From NCBI GenBank assembly GCA_951804985.1, contig OX638132.1, positions 2,957,529 to 3,021,528 of the forward strand: a stretch of 64,000 nt of DNA, given 5' to 3'. Positions 36,001 to 47,289 of the stretch are shown here, one piece after another (within the stretch, counting starts at the first letter, position 1; each line of letters opens with the position of its first letter). The notes beneath the pieces are model-generated. The model had not been told where the DNA came from. It made no database searches and saw only the letters and a program-made list of their open reading frames with translations. The translations under genes and the position numbers were made by a program. Source of the stretch: Dryomyza anilis (Eukaryota > Arthropoda > Insecta > Diptera > Dryomyzidae).

Positions 36001-36384
36001 CCCAGATCACGTTTTGACACTCAGTTCAGAACTATTAAACGAAAATTCCCATTAATGTGAGGGTTTTTGGACACATAAAAACCAAGTTTCGGAATCCAAG
36101 TTTCGGGATATTTAAATCCAATTTTCGGGATATTTAAATCCAAGTTTCGGGATTTCATGTTTAGGAAGAAAAATGGCTCTATTAAGTGCTCCAATACAAT
36201 ATCAATGTTTTGGGTGTGTTAAAAGTCTCAAAAATGTGAGCATTTTTGGTATCTTTAAATATAGGTTTCGGCAGCCAAAAACAGGACTCATTTTAGAGTC
36301 ATAAAAGACTTCAAATATTTGATGGGCACCACCTTTAATTTAGATTATTTTGAATAATTTAAATTAGTCCGAAATAATCGAAAA
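33020..36384. repeat. Large tandem duplication, second copy (3365 bp)
   Basis: Directly abuts the first copy. It differs by scattered substitutions and small indels, a deletion of about 45 bp near 36000, and the 493-bp insertion at 33552-34044. The right end reads 'gaaataatcgaaaa|atga', as at the end of copy one. Confidence 0.92.
33552..34044. mobile_element. 493-bp insertion with 8-bp target duplication
   Basis: Flanked by GAATAAAC on both sides (33544-33551 and 34045-34052); the empty site is preserved in copy one (about 30650). Ends are imperfect inverted repeats: GGGTCTGG...CGATAAGTCGAAA and TTTCGACATATCG...GGATTCC. The interior is full of 'tcgaaa/tttcgacattt'. An 8-bp duplication suits a hAT- or P-like non-autonomous element. 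Related sequence lies at 16905-17060. Confidence 0.85.
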
Positions 36385-36388
36385 ATGA

Positions 36389-37568
36389 AAAAATACAAAA
36401 CTAGTCGAATGTACTTCTTTTCTTTTGCAATAATTTAAAAAAAAATTAAATAATAATAAACATAAACTGAAGTTTTCAATGGACTACCCAAATCGTATTT
36501 CAAAATATTGATTAGATTATTTAAGTAACGTTGATATAGAAAACTAAATTTAGTACAACATCAATGTACAGTATTGCACAACAAAATAGCAATGAAGCAA
36601 AAAAAAACAAAGCATTTCTATTCTATTCATATCTTTATAGTGGCTCGTATATTTGAAGTATATATCTTTAAGTTTATGTCGCCAAAAGCAATGAATAATT
36701 GCCTACAATAACTTTTAAATGATAACATCTTACGTGTCAAATTTCTAACATCTCTGCAACAATCAGTTTCAGTACAAAATAATAATGTTATTTTAGTTTC
36801 TGTTGCTTATTTAAAAAACATCAAATAAAATTGCTTAATTGCATTAATTTACATTTGAAATATATATAAACGAAACCTGAAAAGACTTAAATTATTATAT
36901 AGCTCTATAAATGTAAAATCATTTCGTAAAGAACATGAATCAGTTTTATCAGTGCTGACGCCAATGAACTACAAATAAAAACTGAATGCACTCTCAAAAT
37001 TATTTATTCAAATATCAAATTTACAAATGCTGTACATTTTTGGCAAAACGAGTTTGTGAAAATGTTTGAAATTTGTGGCCTTGACTTAAATGGTGCGAAT
37101 ATTCTTGACCAGTTGTAATGCACCAATGACTAAGTGTTACAATGACTGCGTTAATAACCAGTTGCAATTTTCGAGTATATATAAAAACTTTAATACTTTG
37201 TGTGGTAAACTCATGACTCAAAATGAAAAAAACGGTTCTACACTGATTAAACGGTGCAAAACCAAAATTATACAAGAACTACGTCCTATATTTTTGGATA
37301 GGCATCTAAATACAATGAGTAAGCCGAGAGGAAATTTAGTTCAGATTGAGATTATTGTCTGATTTGAAATAAGGTAATGTTCAAGCTTTTATATCAGTGA
37401 CTGATTCAAAACGTGTATCATTATCCGGCTTCATGATCTCAGTCTTATCCTAACCTTATTTTCTTCGATGTGTATTTAAATTCTTCTAAAACATCAATTA
37501 CCGTTTTTTTCGAGCTCTTTCAAACCAAAATACATCATTAGTGTTTCACATTTAATTATTAAAATGTA
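36389..37568. other. Intergenic stretch; one unassigned Cys-containing ORF
   Basis: AT-rich. A 90-codon frame at 37090-37362 (plus) contains five cysteines and ends in a Lys/Arg-rich part. No homology is recognised, there is no signal peptide and no second copy, so I do not call it a gene. Confidence 0.35.
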
Positions 37569-37599
37569 AAAGCAGGGACTTACACAAGTGGAAATAAAA

Positions 37600-38290
37600 A
37601 AAAAAACATTTTTCACATGAGAAAATTTAAAGTAGGGCAATTGTGATATTTGGTGTGATGAAGTTAGTAAGAATTGTGAAAGTTAGACAATAAAGTCGGT
37701 CTAAGCCGACAGTAAATATCTTACACATATGTGATAATGTGCGCGGGTACTATTAAGAGTGTCGCATAGGTCACGAGGGTATACGAATCTTAAAAATAGC
37801 TGAAAACTTGCAATCGTTGAAGAATTATCTTTCATTTGATACCCATATTTACAAATGGGTAAGTATAACGAATTTGGAATTTTTTTTTGGGGAACCACAT
37901 TTCGGTTCGCGGGAAAGCATTATTCTGAAATATTTGAACCTAAATTCAATATACATTTGACCACGAAAGTTCACTTAAGACCGTATAAAGTAAAATTACT
38001 TGAACATAAGTAGTCGGTTCTCAGGTCACAATAGATCGACCATGCCAATTTTCTTGTTCAAACATTTAAAGTATCATTGACCTAGCTCTTCTACCTTTTC
38101 TGTAATCGTGTTTTCAACAGACAGACGGACATCGCTAAATCGACTTAATAGGCCATGCTGATCAAGAATATATATACTCTGATCAAGAATATATATACTT
38201 TTCCATACCGGAAATGCTTCCTTCTGGATGGTACAAACGGCGTACCAAACTGAATATAACCTTTCAATCGTAGTGTAAGGTATAAAAACT
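37600..38290 (+). mobile_element. DINE-1/INE-1-like element, copy D
   Basis: Same ordered blocks as copy B: 'gtcggtctaagccgac', 'ttacacatatgtg', 'tttgatacccatatttac', 'acagacggacatcgcta' and 'gtgtaaggtataaaaac'. The segment 'tgatcaagaatatatatact' is duplicated at about 38158-38198. Confidence 0.85.
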
Positions 38291-38699
38291 CGAAGAGCTA
38301 TAAAAAACAGATATTCATCGATAACTATCAATGAATATAAGGACAGTTTTGAATTTATAACACTGTGTTACATGAATTAGCGTGAAATACGCTTCAAATA
38401 TTAAGGGGATTCAGGTCGTATCGTAAATTTACAAAATTTCTTAGTAACCGAATGTAAACTCACTAATGTAAGGTTTTGTGTGAATTATTTAATAACCTTT
38501 TAATTCATATCAACACCTTGTTAAGTAAAATACAAAGATAATATAAAATTAATTTACACCTTAAAATCCGTAAACAAATTTCTATAGTCGACGTAAAAAT
38601 ATTCTTTATATTACCACTATTTACGAATGTTTTAACATTTACTATCTTTAATCGTCTGACATGTATCGCTTCGGCAAGTTTCTTGACTCCATTCATAGA

Positions 38700-39374
38700 G
38701 CTAATATTAAACAATAGTTGCTGATTAATTCATTTTATTTTAGCACTTGTTGAAAATCAGTAATCATATTGTATTGCACGATAAGTTGACATGTACGCCA
38801 TCGTCGTCATCACCCAATACCATTTCAAATATTCCAAATTGTTGCTAATCAATATAATCGCGATATGTGTCGACCAATCTTGGTCACGTCTCTCCCAAGT
38901 GCTGATAATATTTATCAAACATAGAAATGGGCTATGAAATATGCCTGAAAACTGCTCTCAACATTGAAAACAATCATAATTTGTATAACTTAATGTCATT
39001 TCGTTAACTTTTTACAAACAGTGACTATTATAAACCAAACAATTATATTTTTTTTTACTTGGAATACTCTCTCCGATATCTATGATATGCACTATCACGA
39101 CCCAAAACCGCTGCGTTCCTTATCAGCCACTTTCTTTATCGCATTCGCTTGGATTTCTTCATATTTTGTATTTCTTAAGCACATGTTAACCGTGTACGAC
39201 GTTCATTTCTCCACAGCTATTCGACGTTACGAGCAGCATAAACGGTGTAAAACTAGGTGACTGTTTTCGAAATCTCATTCAACCACAACTCAACACAGAA
39301 CGCAACGCATGTCAGCTGTGATATTGCCACAAAGTTAAATCAAATAAAAACACAAACACACACGCGTCCGAAAT
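38700..39374 (+). promoter_or_regulatory. Probable 5' region of the TMEM165-like gene
   Basis: Less repetitive, mixed-composition DNA lies directly upstream of the start codon at 39375. No TATA box or unambiguous splice sites are seen. A 79-codon frame at 39021-39260 is unrecognised and may be 5' UTR. Confidence 0.3.
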
Positions 39375-42300
39375 ATGTCGCAGAATCAGTCATATTTCTG
39401 GCAGACCACCAGACACAATGTCTACCTGAAGCGTTCGGCCAAGTTCCATCTACTGATGGCGCTGATGACGATGCTCACCTTCTCCACCGTCTGTCTGGCG
39501 GAAATGGTGACGGACTCAAATGATGGCGGTGTGGCGCTTGGTGCGCCAACAGTAAGTGCCATCCATCTGTTGCAGTGCAAAAACGCGAGACTAATATAAA
39601 TAATTCTTAGCACATTTCCGCAGAGGAGGCGGACCTTGCCAAAGCAGTGAATTTTGATGCGGCCAATGCAAATGAAATACCAAACACGGACGATGCCCCC
39701 ACCAGCGCACAGAAGAAACCGGCCGGCTTTGTCGATGCGTTTACCGCATCGATATCTGTGATTTTGTTCACGGAACTAGGTGATAAGACATTTTTCATAG
39801 CAGCCATCATGGCGATGAGCCATCCGCGTTTGATTGTCTTCACGGGCGCCATCTCGGCGCTCGCGCTCATGACTGTGCTCTCGGTGTTCTTCGGCATGGC
39901 GGCCACTATTATTCCTAAGGTCTATACGTATTATATATCGACGGCGTTGTTTGCCATCTTCGGCCTGAAGATGATCTATGACGGCTACAAGATGAAGGCG
40001 ACCGATGTGCAGGATGAGATCGAGGAGGTGCGCTCGGATCTACGCAAGCGTGAGGATGAGGTAAGTCTTTTGTACTCCAGCGCACAGCTGTTGCTTTGTG
40101 TTTTTAAAGTATTTAGATTGTAGTTTAAAAAAAAATGTTTAAGCTTAATTTTAAAATAGTTTAAAGAGCTTAGAATATGTAGTTAACAAATAATAACAAT
40201 TTTTACTTCAGTTGTGGTATCTCTCTCCTACTAATCTCTATCCTTCTTTCTTTCATTTAAAGACTTTAGTTAGCCGCTCTCTATTTAGCTTTTTTTTAAG
40301 TATATTTTTGTTATTTTATGATTATTATTTAATAATTGGATTATTTTTGCAATTTGCTTCACATTGTTACAAATTTGCGTAACTAACCAAAACCCAAACT
40401 GACGGTGGTGTTTGGCGCCACTGCGATCACTTCATATTGGCAGCACGCTTAATAATTAACAACGCATTTTAATAGCATAAATATGAATTTAATTAACTGA
40501 CAAAACATGCAAATTCATCATAAGCCATTTAGTTCCATAAATAACGCATATCTTATCATCACACGAAACGCGTGATACCAAACAATAGGCGGTATTTTTA
40601 ACACGTGGCATACGTTTAGGCGGTAAATTGAATTGTTTTGTTATTTTAACAAAAAAAATGTATTGAGAACTTTTTAGATATTGATAAAAATTGATTTATA
40701 CAGAGTGTTTGTCAAGAATTCAAAGGTCCATTCTATGATCCAAAAAATAAGAAAATATAAAATAGAAGCATGTCTAATTTTGCACCCTGTTTTAGATACA
40801 GAGTGTTTAAGAGATGCATATTACTAACATAATCAGTCTAGAAAATTTGTTACAAAGTATAATCGGTTAACAAATGAATATCATGTTTTAGACAATTAAA
40901 TTACCTATTCAATGGTGTATCACATCTTCGAAATGCAAGAAATCTTCCTTTTTAAAATGTACATAAAGTTAAAATAAAGATATTGTATTTTTATTTAACC
41001 ACCAAATCACAAGATCCATCACTGTTTAATTATATCTGCATCATTACTTACTACATTAATATTACTGCGATTGATAGGAATGTTCTGCCAACGAACTGGT
41101 CTATCTATATAAATTATAAAAAGCAGGGGTGATCCGTAACAAAATTTGGAGAAAATCAATGTTAAAGTCAAATTTTGTATTTTTATTTTTGTAAATTCCA
41201 ACTTTGCGTGCATTTTCAAATTAGAAGAAGTCATCAGTTTCAAAGAAATGATATAGCATTCGAAAGGTAATTTAATTATCTAAAACATGAGTATAAATAT
41301 ATAATAAATATAGTTATGAACATAATCTGTTACTTTATAACTTAAAACCACTTGGTTGCAAAATTAGATATTTTTTTTTATTTCATATTTTCTCATTTTT
41401 TTTTTTTGAGTCATAGAATGATCCCCTGAATTATGGACATGGATGAACCAAACACCCTGTATATTTTTCGACAACGAACTTTTTAGGGGTTTAATGGACA
41501 GATTTACGCCCCGATCATGTATTTCCCGGTGACAACGATATCGGCTACAATTCCTTTGAATTTCGGTTGAATATCGTGTGACTACTATTTTTGATTCACG
41601 CTCGTTTTGAGAGTTTTTTTGTTGCCAGCATATAAATCATACACAGAAAAAATAATCAACGTAAATATAGCGAATATATTAATTGCATTTAGTAATCAAT
41701 CCAGCAATGATAATAACTAATTTAATGAAAACATTTGCAATTCCTCGTTAAATCAGCAATTCCGTTTGCTAATATGAATATTTGTACGTCAATGCAGAAA
41801 AAATATTTTTTCGGCGCAGTTTCAGCAATCACATTTGCTAATTTGCTATCTGCGCCAACTAAATTCTTTGCTGCATTGACGTAGAAATATTCATATTAGC
41901 GAACGCAATTGCCTATATAACGAAGAATATCAAATGTTTTCATTAAAGTAGTGAATTTAATTGATGGATTGATTAATAACGGGTTTTTCAATAAGAGCAC
42001 TACAAAAGTTTTTTCAAGGGTTTTTCAACAGGGACGCTACAAAAGTAGAGCGACAGGGACAGCAAACGACGCCATATTTCTTGCCGCTCTTTTGACATTT
42101 CTCTTCAGTAAGTTTTGCCATTTATATACGAGCCAACAACGAGTTAAAATTTACTACCGAAATTCGAATTCGTATATCTTTCCATCATGAAATGGCAAAC
42201 CTTACTGGAGAAATGTCAAAAGAGCGGCAAGAAATATGGCGTCGTTTGCTATCCCTGTCACTCTACTTTTGTAGCGACCCAGTTGAAAAACCCTTTAAAT

Positions 42301-45300
42301 GCAATAATATCGGTTGCTATATTTACGTCGATAATTTTTTTCTATGTACGACAAAGTAAAAAAAAAGTATATGAAAAATAGCAAAACAAAAATATTGAGC
42401 AAACGTTCTATTCAAAGAAATAAGTTATATCAATTTTAGACAAAGGGGACTGGAAACGAATCGTAGTCACATGATAATCAAAAGAAACATTATTTGGGGG
42501 TTTAAATTGTAGTTTAGTAACAATCGATTAATATACATCGAGCTCTATAATAAAAAATATATGCATTTTGTTAAAACCCAATCACATTCGTTAAATGTAG
42601 CTTTGGGTCTATCACTGTACTGGTCTTCAGTTCGAGAATTGTCAACAGAATCAAATTCAGATTCCAATAGAAGACCAATTCAGTAATATGTCTAAACGTT
42701 TGCAGGAGAACAACGCCCTGTTCATGTGGCCGGTTCGTTTCATATAAAAGATTACGAACTAGAATAGTAGTGTCAAATTTTCCCGTAGGGTACTGATTAA
42801 ATAAAAAGTTACTAAATAAATCGTTAGTTTTAGAAATTTGCACAGCACACCAAAAAAGTATGCGTTCTAAGTATGATTTTTCCGAACCTCATACTCAGTT
42901 TTTCAGATTGCCTCAAGTTTTTGAATTCTTACGTAAAACAAATATATGGCAATTCTCGTGTTTTTCTACATACTGTTGGTCTTTAACTTTTTACAGATTT
43001 GAGTTTTCGATCACATTTTATTTGTATTTCGTTGAGAATACTTCAGCTAATATTTTGAAATTGCAATAATCCCACTAAGATCGTGAATAAATACAAAAGG
43101 CCTTAATTTGTTGATTCATAACACTAGAATCAACTATTTTTAATTAAAATGTCTTAGTTTTTGTCAAATAATTGGAAAATAACGAACAAAAAGAAAGAAT
43201 AGAAGAAATCGGTTAAGTTAATCGATTAATGTAAGAAACCTGCGCTCTAATCACGTAACTTAAAAACGATCGTCGTTGAAACGATAGTCATAAAATTCTA
43301 TCGTTTTTGCCTCATTCAGACCATCGTCTAAACGATATCGTTAGACGATTATCGTCATACGTGATTAGAGCCCAGGTTGCAAGCTCGTTTCTGTATTTTA
43401 ATCGATAATATGGTCGGATTCAAAATGTTCAAACTGAAATATGGTGTTTTTGGAATTCCTTTTTTATGAACTTGATAATAGTTTTTTTTTAAAAATAGTT
43501 TTTCAATTTTTTTTTTGTTTGTTTTTTTATAATTTTGTATATATTTCATATGCTTAATATATCAGCAATGAAAATTCGACAGTCAGAGCAATATTGAATA
43601 TATCGACAATAAAAATATTTGCTTTAAGAAGAGCTTAATTTTTTTTTGTACATAAACCCAATTTAAAAAAAAAAACTACTTTTAACATATCATGCCATTG
43701 AATGTGTTCGTTTACATAAACTTAAGAATGTTAACTAATTTACTAAAAAAATATATATAATTATTTTTATGTCGATTAAGCCCACAGTCGATCGATTTAA
43801 TACGTTGTATTTTTTCTTTCTTTTTTCTCGCTCACTCTAATGCAATTTCTACACGTCGTCGTAACTCTTGTTTTCAAACATAACGTATTTTTCATAAACC
43901 AAATAAAAAAAATAAATCCCAAAATAAAATTCAAAATTTTGTAAAAATTTCATCAACTACAAATTCACCACCACCATCATTGCCACCACCACCAATTTCA
44001 CCATTTGCGGTTCTGTGCGGTTTGTATCTTCTTCAACATCTGCTGTGTCGTCGACATGTAGCTGATGCGTGCTGCTCGCGGCAAGCTGGAGGACTCCGAC
44101 GTGAAGCGCAAGAACAGCAATTCCGACAAGGAGGATCCCGAAGATCCTGAGGAGCTGCGTTCCATAGGCTCAACCTCGACAACGGCCACGCCTGTGCTGC
44201 CGCACAACGGCAACAATCTCGAAATGAAGCGGCGCCAACGCAAACAACTTAACAATAATAATTTTAATAACAATAATGGCTGTGAGCTAAACAACCTTGA
44301 CGACGCGGAGTGCAAGGAAACCGACGTCTTTCTCGGCAACGGTGGCAGCGGCGCAGGCAACAAGCAGCTGCCCAGCTTCCACAGCAGCCCGGCTCTGACA
44401 ACGTCGTCCGCGTCCGTCTCGACTGCTGCATCGAATCAAAAAATAAATTTGAAAAATAATTGTGATGAATTTAGTGATAGTTCTGTTTTTAAGAACAACA
44501 ACTCCTCAGGTGATACTCAGCACAATCAGCGTAAACCGTTGAACGGCGATGGTGTCAACGTCGGCCCCATGGTGCATTCGGCGTCGGCGGCCGCCGCATT
44601 GGCGTCCAGCAAAGCTGCCTCTGTGCAAGAACAACAACAAAAACAAGCGATGAACAAAGTCAACGGTACGTTGCCCGGCGGCAACGATACCACGGCAACA
44701 AACACTAGTATTAAGCATGGCTTGAGCAGCCACAGTCTGAACTCAGCTGCTGGACAGTCGAACGGCGAATTGAAACAAATTGGCGGAAGCAAGAAACGGG
44801 TTAGAAAAACTAAAAACAAAGCTTTCAATCTCAAGCCTTCTCTCAAGCCACACAAACACATCATTCGCAACTCTTCTTCTTATTCTTCTACTTCTCATCA
44901 TCATCATTATTATCAACTTGTTTATTATGTATTTCATTTGTTTTGGATTACAAAATTGTATTTTCCGTTGTATTTTTTTTTTAATTTTAAAATGTAAAAA
45001 AAGCTTTAGAAAAAGTTCAAGCTGAAGAGCTTTAATGTTGCTTTTAAAGTTTCCAAGGCTTCAAAGTGTGAGCAGTTCGAGTTTCGTCCATACAGCTGCA
45101 GTACTTTGTTGTATGTGTAAAAAGTATTTTAAGTTATTTTAAGCAATTTTATTTTTTTATTGTTTTGTTTAGACATTTTATGTTGTTGTACCCTTCGGTG
45201 ACGGACTAGCATGTAATAAGCGGTTTTTGGATATTATTTTTTTGCCAATATCGACGGCATTTTTCGCAATTAACTGCACTAACTCAAAGTTCGGACGTAG

Positions 45301-46109
45301 CACACTTGAAATTCATTCAAGTTTGTTAAGCTACCTACAAACTTAATAAACCATAAAATTGTAACATTTTCACCCTCAACACAAAACCAACTAAATTGTA
45401 CATAACTGTCGGAAGTGGTCGTTTAACGCATTGTATCGTTTGATTTTCTGTTTCCTTGTAAATTTTCAAAATTATATTTTTCAGATTTTCATTTAATTCT
45501 TTTTATTTTGTATGCTATTTTGTTCAATTCATTTTCTATCTGTATTTATCCTTCTTTCTTTTACTTTTGCCCTCTTCTATTGCACCAAACATCTATCATT
45601 TCTTTTGCACCACTGTCTTCCAGCTATAGCTAAATATTACGTTTACTTTGCTGATTACTGATGTTCGCCTCTTTGCACTGCTTTCAGCTGGAACGTGATG
45701 TTTCCGCCTCTCTGGTACAGGATCCGGAGAGCGGCATGGTCCGCAAGAATTCCAAAAAGACGGCTACCTATCTGACCACGCGTGTCCTCATGCAGGCATT
45801 CACGATGACCTTTCTGGCCGAGTGGGGCGATCGTTCGCAATTGACCACGATCATTTTGGCCGCCAGCAAGGTATTTGCACTTTTATTCATGCCTTCCTAG
45901 ACCAACTAATCTTGGCAATTCTTCTGCAGGATGTTTACGGCGTCATTGTGGGTGGCGTGCTTGGACACTCGATTTGCACCGGTCTCGCTGTCATTGGCGG
46001 CCGCCTTGTGGCTGCCAAAATCTCCGTGCGCATGGTGACCATTATGGGCGGCGTCGTATTTTTGGGTTTTGCAGCCTATGCATTGATCGTCAAACCCGAC
46101 GACATTTAA
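39375..46109 (+). CDS. TMEM165/GDT1 (UPF0016) Golgi cation/H+ exchanger
   Basis: Membrane transporter of the family that moves Mn2+/Ca2+ against protons in the Golgi and supports glycosylation; orthologue of human TMEM165 and probably of Drosophila CG42542. Coding exons, all phase 0 with GT-AG junctions: 39375-39551, 39611-40060, 45688-45870, 45930-46109 (329 aa). Signal-anchor-like N-terminus (LLMALMTMLTFSTVCLA). Two repeated family motifs are intact: ELGDKT in the second exon and EWGDRS in the 45688 exon. Each sits in a group of about three membrane helices, separated by a charged loop (about DEIEEVRSDLRKREDE). Human TMEM165 has about the same length. The 5.6-kb intron after 40060 contains transposon copies and an alternative exon at 44062. 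Confidence 0.93.
40701..41459. mobile_element. TA-flanked element with CAGRGTGTTTG ends
   Basis: Left end TA|CAGAGTGTTTGTC and right end ...AACACCCTG|TA are inverted, and similarity continues for about 80 bp ('ttctatgatccaaaaaa' / 'tttttgagtcatagaatgatc'). Tc1/mariner-like target. No transposase. Lies inside the TMEM165 intron. Confidence 0.7.
41641..42352. mobile_element. Outer foldback element, interrupted by a nested insertion
   Basis: Left arm ('agaaaaaataatcaacgtaa', then 'atatagcgaatatatt') is inverted at the right end ('gctatatttacgtcgataat', then 'ttttttctatg'). An inner pair (about 41747-41800 and 41872-41930, 'gctaatatgaatattt' / 'aaatattcatattagc') forms a second stem. The right arm is split by 41979-42295. 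Confidence 0.65.
41979..42295. mobile_element. Foldback MITE made from two inverted mariner 5' ends
   Basis: Both halves match the first ~150-190 bp of the mariner element at 8252 (TIR, 'aaagtagagcgacagggac', 'gccatatttcttgccgctc', 'tatacgagccaacaacgag'), arranged head to head in inverted orientation. TA flanks both sides (41977-41978, 42296-42297). The left end has a doubled terminal repeat (41980 and 42016). It could be mobilised by a related transposase. Confidence 0.85.
43237..43378. mobile_element. Small foldback MITE (GCTCTAATCACGTA ends)
   Basis: AACCTGCGCTCTAATCACGT at the left and its near-perfect inverse at the right end (ACGTGATTAGAGCCCAGGTT). The interior has palindromic 'aaacgat/atcgttt' repeats. 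142 bp, non-coding. Confidence 0.75.
44062..44997 (+). CDS. Alternative Asn/Ser-rich exon of the TMEM165-like gene
   Basis: Acceptor 'gacatgtag' at 44061 is followed by a long GC-rich frame in the same phase (0) as the exon 40060 donor, starting Leu like the standard exon 4. It reads LMRAARGKLEDSDVKRK, then low-complexity Asn, Ser, Ala and Gln runs, then KKRVRKTKNK. It stays open to a stop at 44995-44997, but the last ~65 codons look intronic (AT-rich, Phe/Tyr/His runs). A possible in-phase donor lies at about 44799/44800 (aaacgg|gttaga) and would let it join 45688, adding ~246 residues to the cytoplasmic loop between the two motif repeats. It could instead be a 3' terminal exon of a truncated isoform without the second motif. 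Confidence 0.65.
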   Translation: MMRAARGKLEDSDVKRKNSNSDKEDPEDPEELRSIGSTSTTATPVLPHNGNNLEMKRRQRKQLNNNNFNNNNGCELNNLDDAECKETDVFLGNGGSGAGNKQLPSFHSSPALTTSSASVSTAASNQKINLKNNCDEFSDSSVFKNNNSSGDTQHNQRKPLNGDGVNVGPMVHSASAAAALASSKAASVQEQQQKQAMNKVNGTLPGGNDTTATNTSIKHGLSSHSLNSAAGQSNGELKQIGGSKKRVRKTKNKAFNLKPSLKPHKHIIRNSSSYSSTSHHHHYYQLVYYVFHLFWITKLYFPLYFFFNFKM

Positions 46110-46727
46110 AGCAGCAACACACATACATTGTAGTAATTTGTACGAGTAGAGTGATTGAGAGACTCTCGTGTAAATTTGAAAATTGTCGAGTTCCATATTG
46201 TGAGTGCTCTTTTATTTTGGAGCACATATCACTTGCTAAGTGCCTTTGCAATTTTCAACTTGACTACGGAGTGTTTAAATCCATGACACACCAATATATT
46301 TCAATATTTAGTATTTTCTACATTAATTCAGAAATCACATTTTTCATTAAAGTGTATTTAAAGTAAAATACATAAGTAGTAAAGTTTTCGATTTGTGTTT
46401 TATGCGCATCATTTTGTGCGCGCTATTGCAATTAAGCAAGTGTCACTGTGTTATTCTATAATTTGCCAAATTTACTTAATAATTTAAAAAACTCTATGAT
46501 TTATTTATGATTTAGAAAATGTATGTTGTTGCTTTAAAACAGGGAGGGAGACACAGAGAGTACCAAAGCTATGAAACATTTAACTATACAATGCAAATGT
46601 TTATATTATTTAAAAAAAAGCATTATTTATACAAACTCTCTCTAAAAAAAATTATGCTAAAGAAGAGCGCGATGATCACGCCCATGTAATGGTATTCTGT
46701 ACAATATAAAAAAAATTATAAAATAAA
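46110..46727 (+). terminator. TMEM165-like 3' UTR with candidate AATAAA at 46722
   Basis: AT-rich sequence follows the stop. AATAAA at 46722-46727 is a plausible polyadenylation signal. Confidence 0.35.
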
Positions 46728-46959
46728 TGTATTAATTGTTTAAAAAAAACAACCTTAACTTTTATTTAAAATTTTAACCCTCTAAAATATTTCGGGTAAT
46801 GAAAGAGCAGAAGAATTTGCTTAGAAAGAGGTAGATAAAGAAAACGACTCCATAGATAATACTGTAAAACCACCTATGACAGAATACAGTCTACGGATCA
46901 TAAAAGATTTAGAGTATAAAATGAATAGGAACTGGGTTAGATCAAATACATGTCAAACG

Positions 46960-47230
46960 ACAAATAAAAACAGGGAATCAACTGAACAAATGCCACAGTC
47001 AGAACATTTTAGAAATAAATAAAGATTTAAATTTATTAGTTGGGATAATAACAGGGCAGGACATGATTTGGGGAACCACCTGAGAAGAATGGGCTTCCAT
47101 GTAGATAACATTTGCAGGTAGTGTGGGGATAGTGAAGCAACTGACAATAGCTACCATTTTCTCTGTCAATTCCCTGCATTGGCCAAAATAAGAAATACTT
47201 TTCTAGGCTTCTTTTCTCTCAAAATAAAAC
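46960..47230 (+). pseudogene. LINE ORF2 C-terminal relic (RNase H tail / zinc-knuckle-like)
   Basis: The translated frame contains ...LLVGIITG, then (after a frame change) GHDLGNHLRRMGFHVDNIC, a stop in place of Cys, CGDSEATDNSYHFLCQFPAL, then ARIRNTFLG-like sequence. This is the standard 'LTGH...C..C.....E...H.L..C.AL' tail of I/Jockey/R1-group LINEs. Degenerate. Confidence 0.7.
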
Positions 47231-47289
47231 AGATGAAACCAATAATGATCTAAATGGGTTGGCAAGTGCCAAATATATATTTGCTTGCC

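Noticed and set aside
37090..37362. 90-codon Cys-containing ORF as a secreted peptide gene
   Set aside because: No signal peptide, no splice context, no second copy and no recognised family. Kept only as a note.
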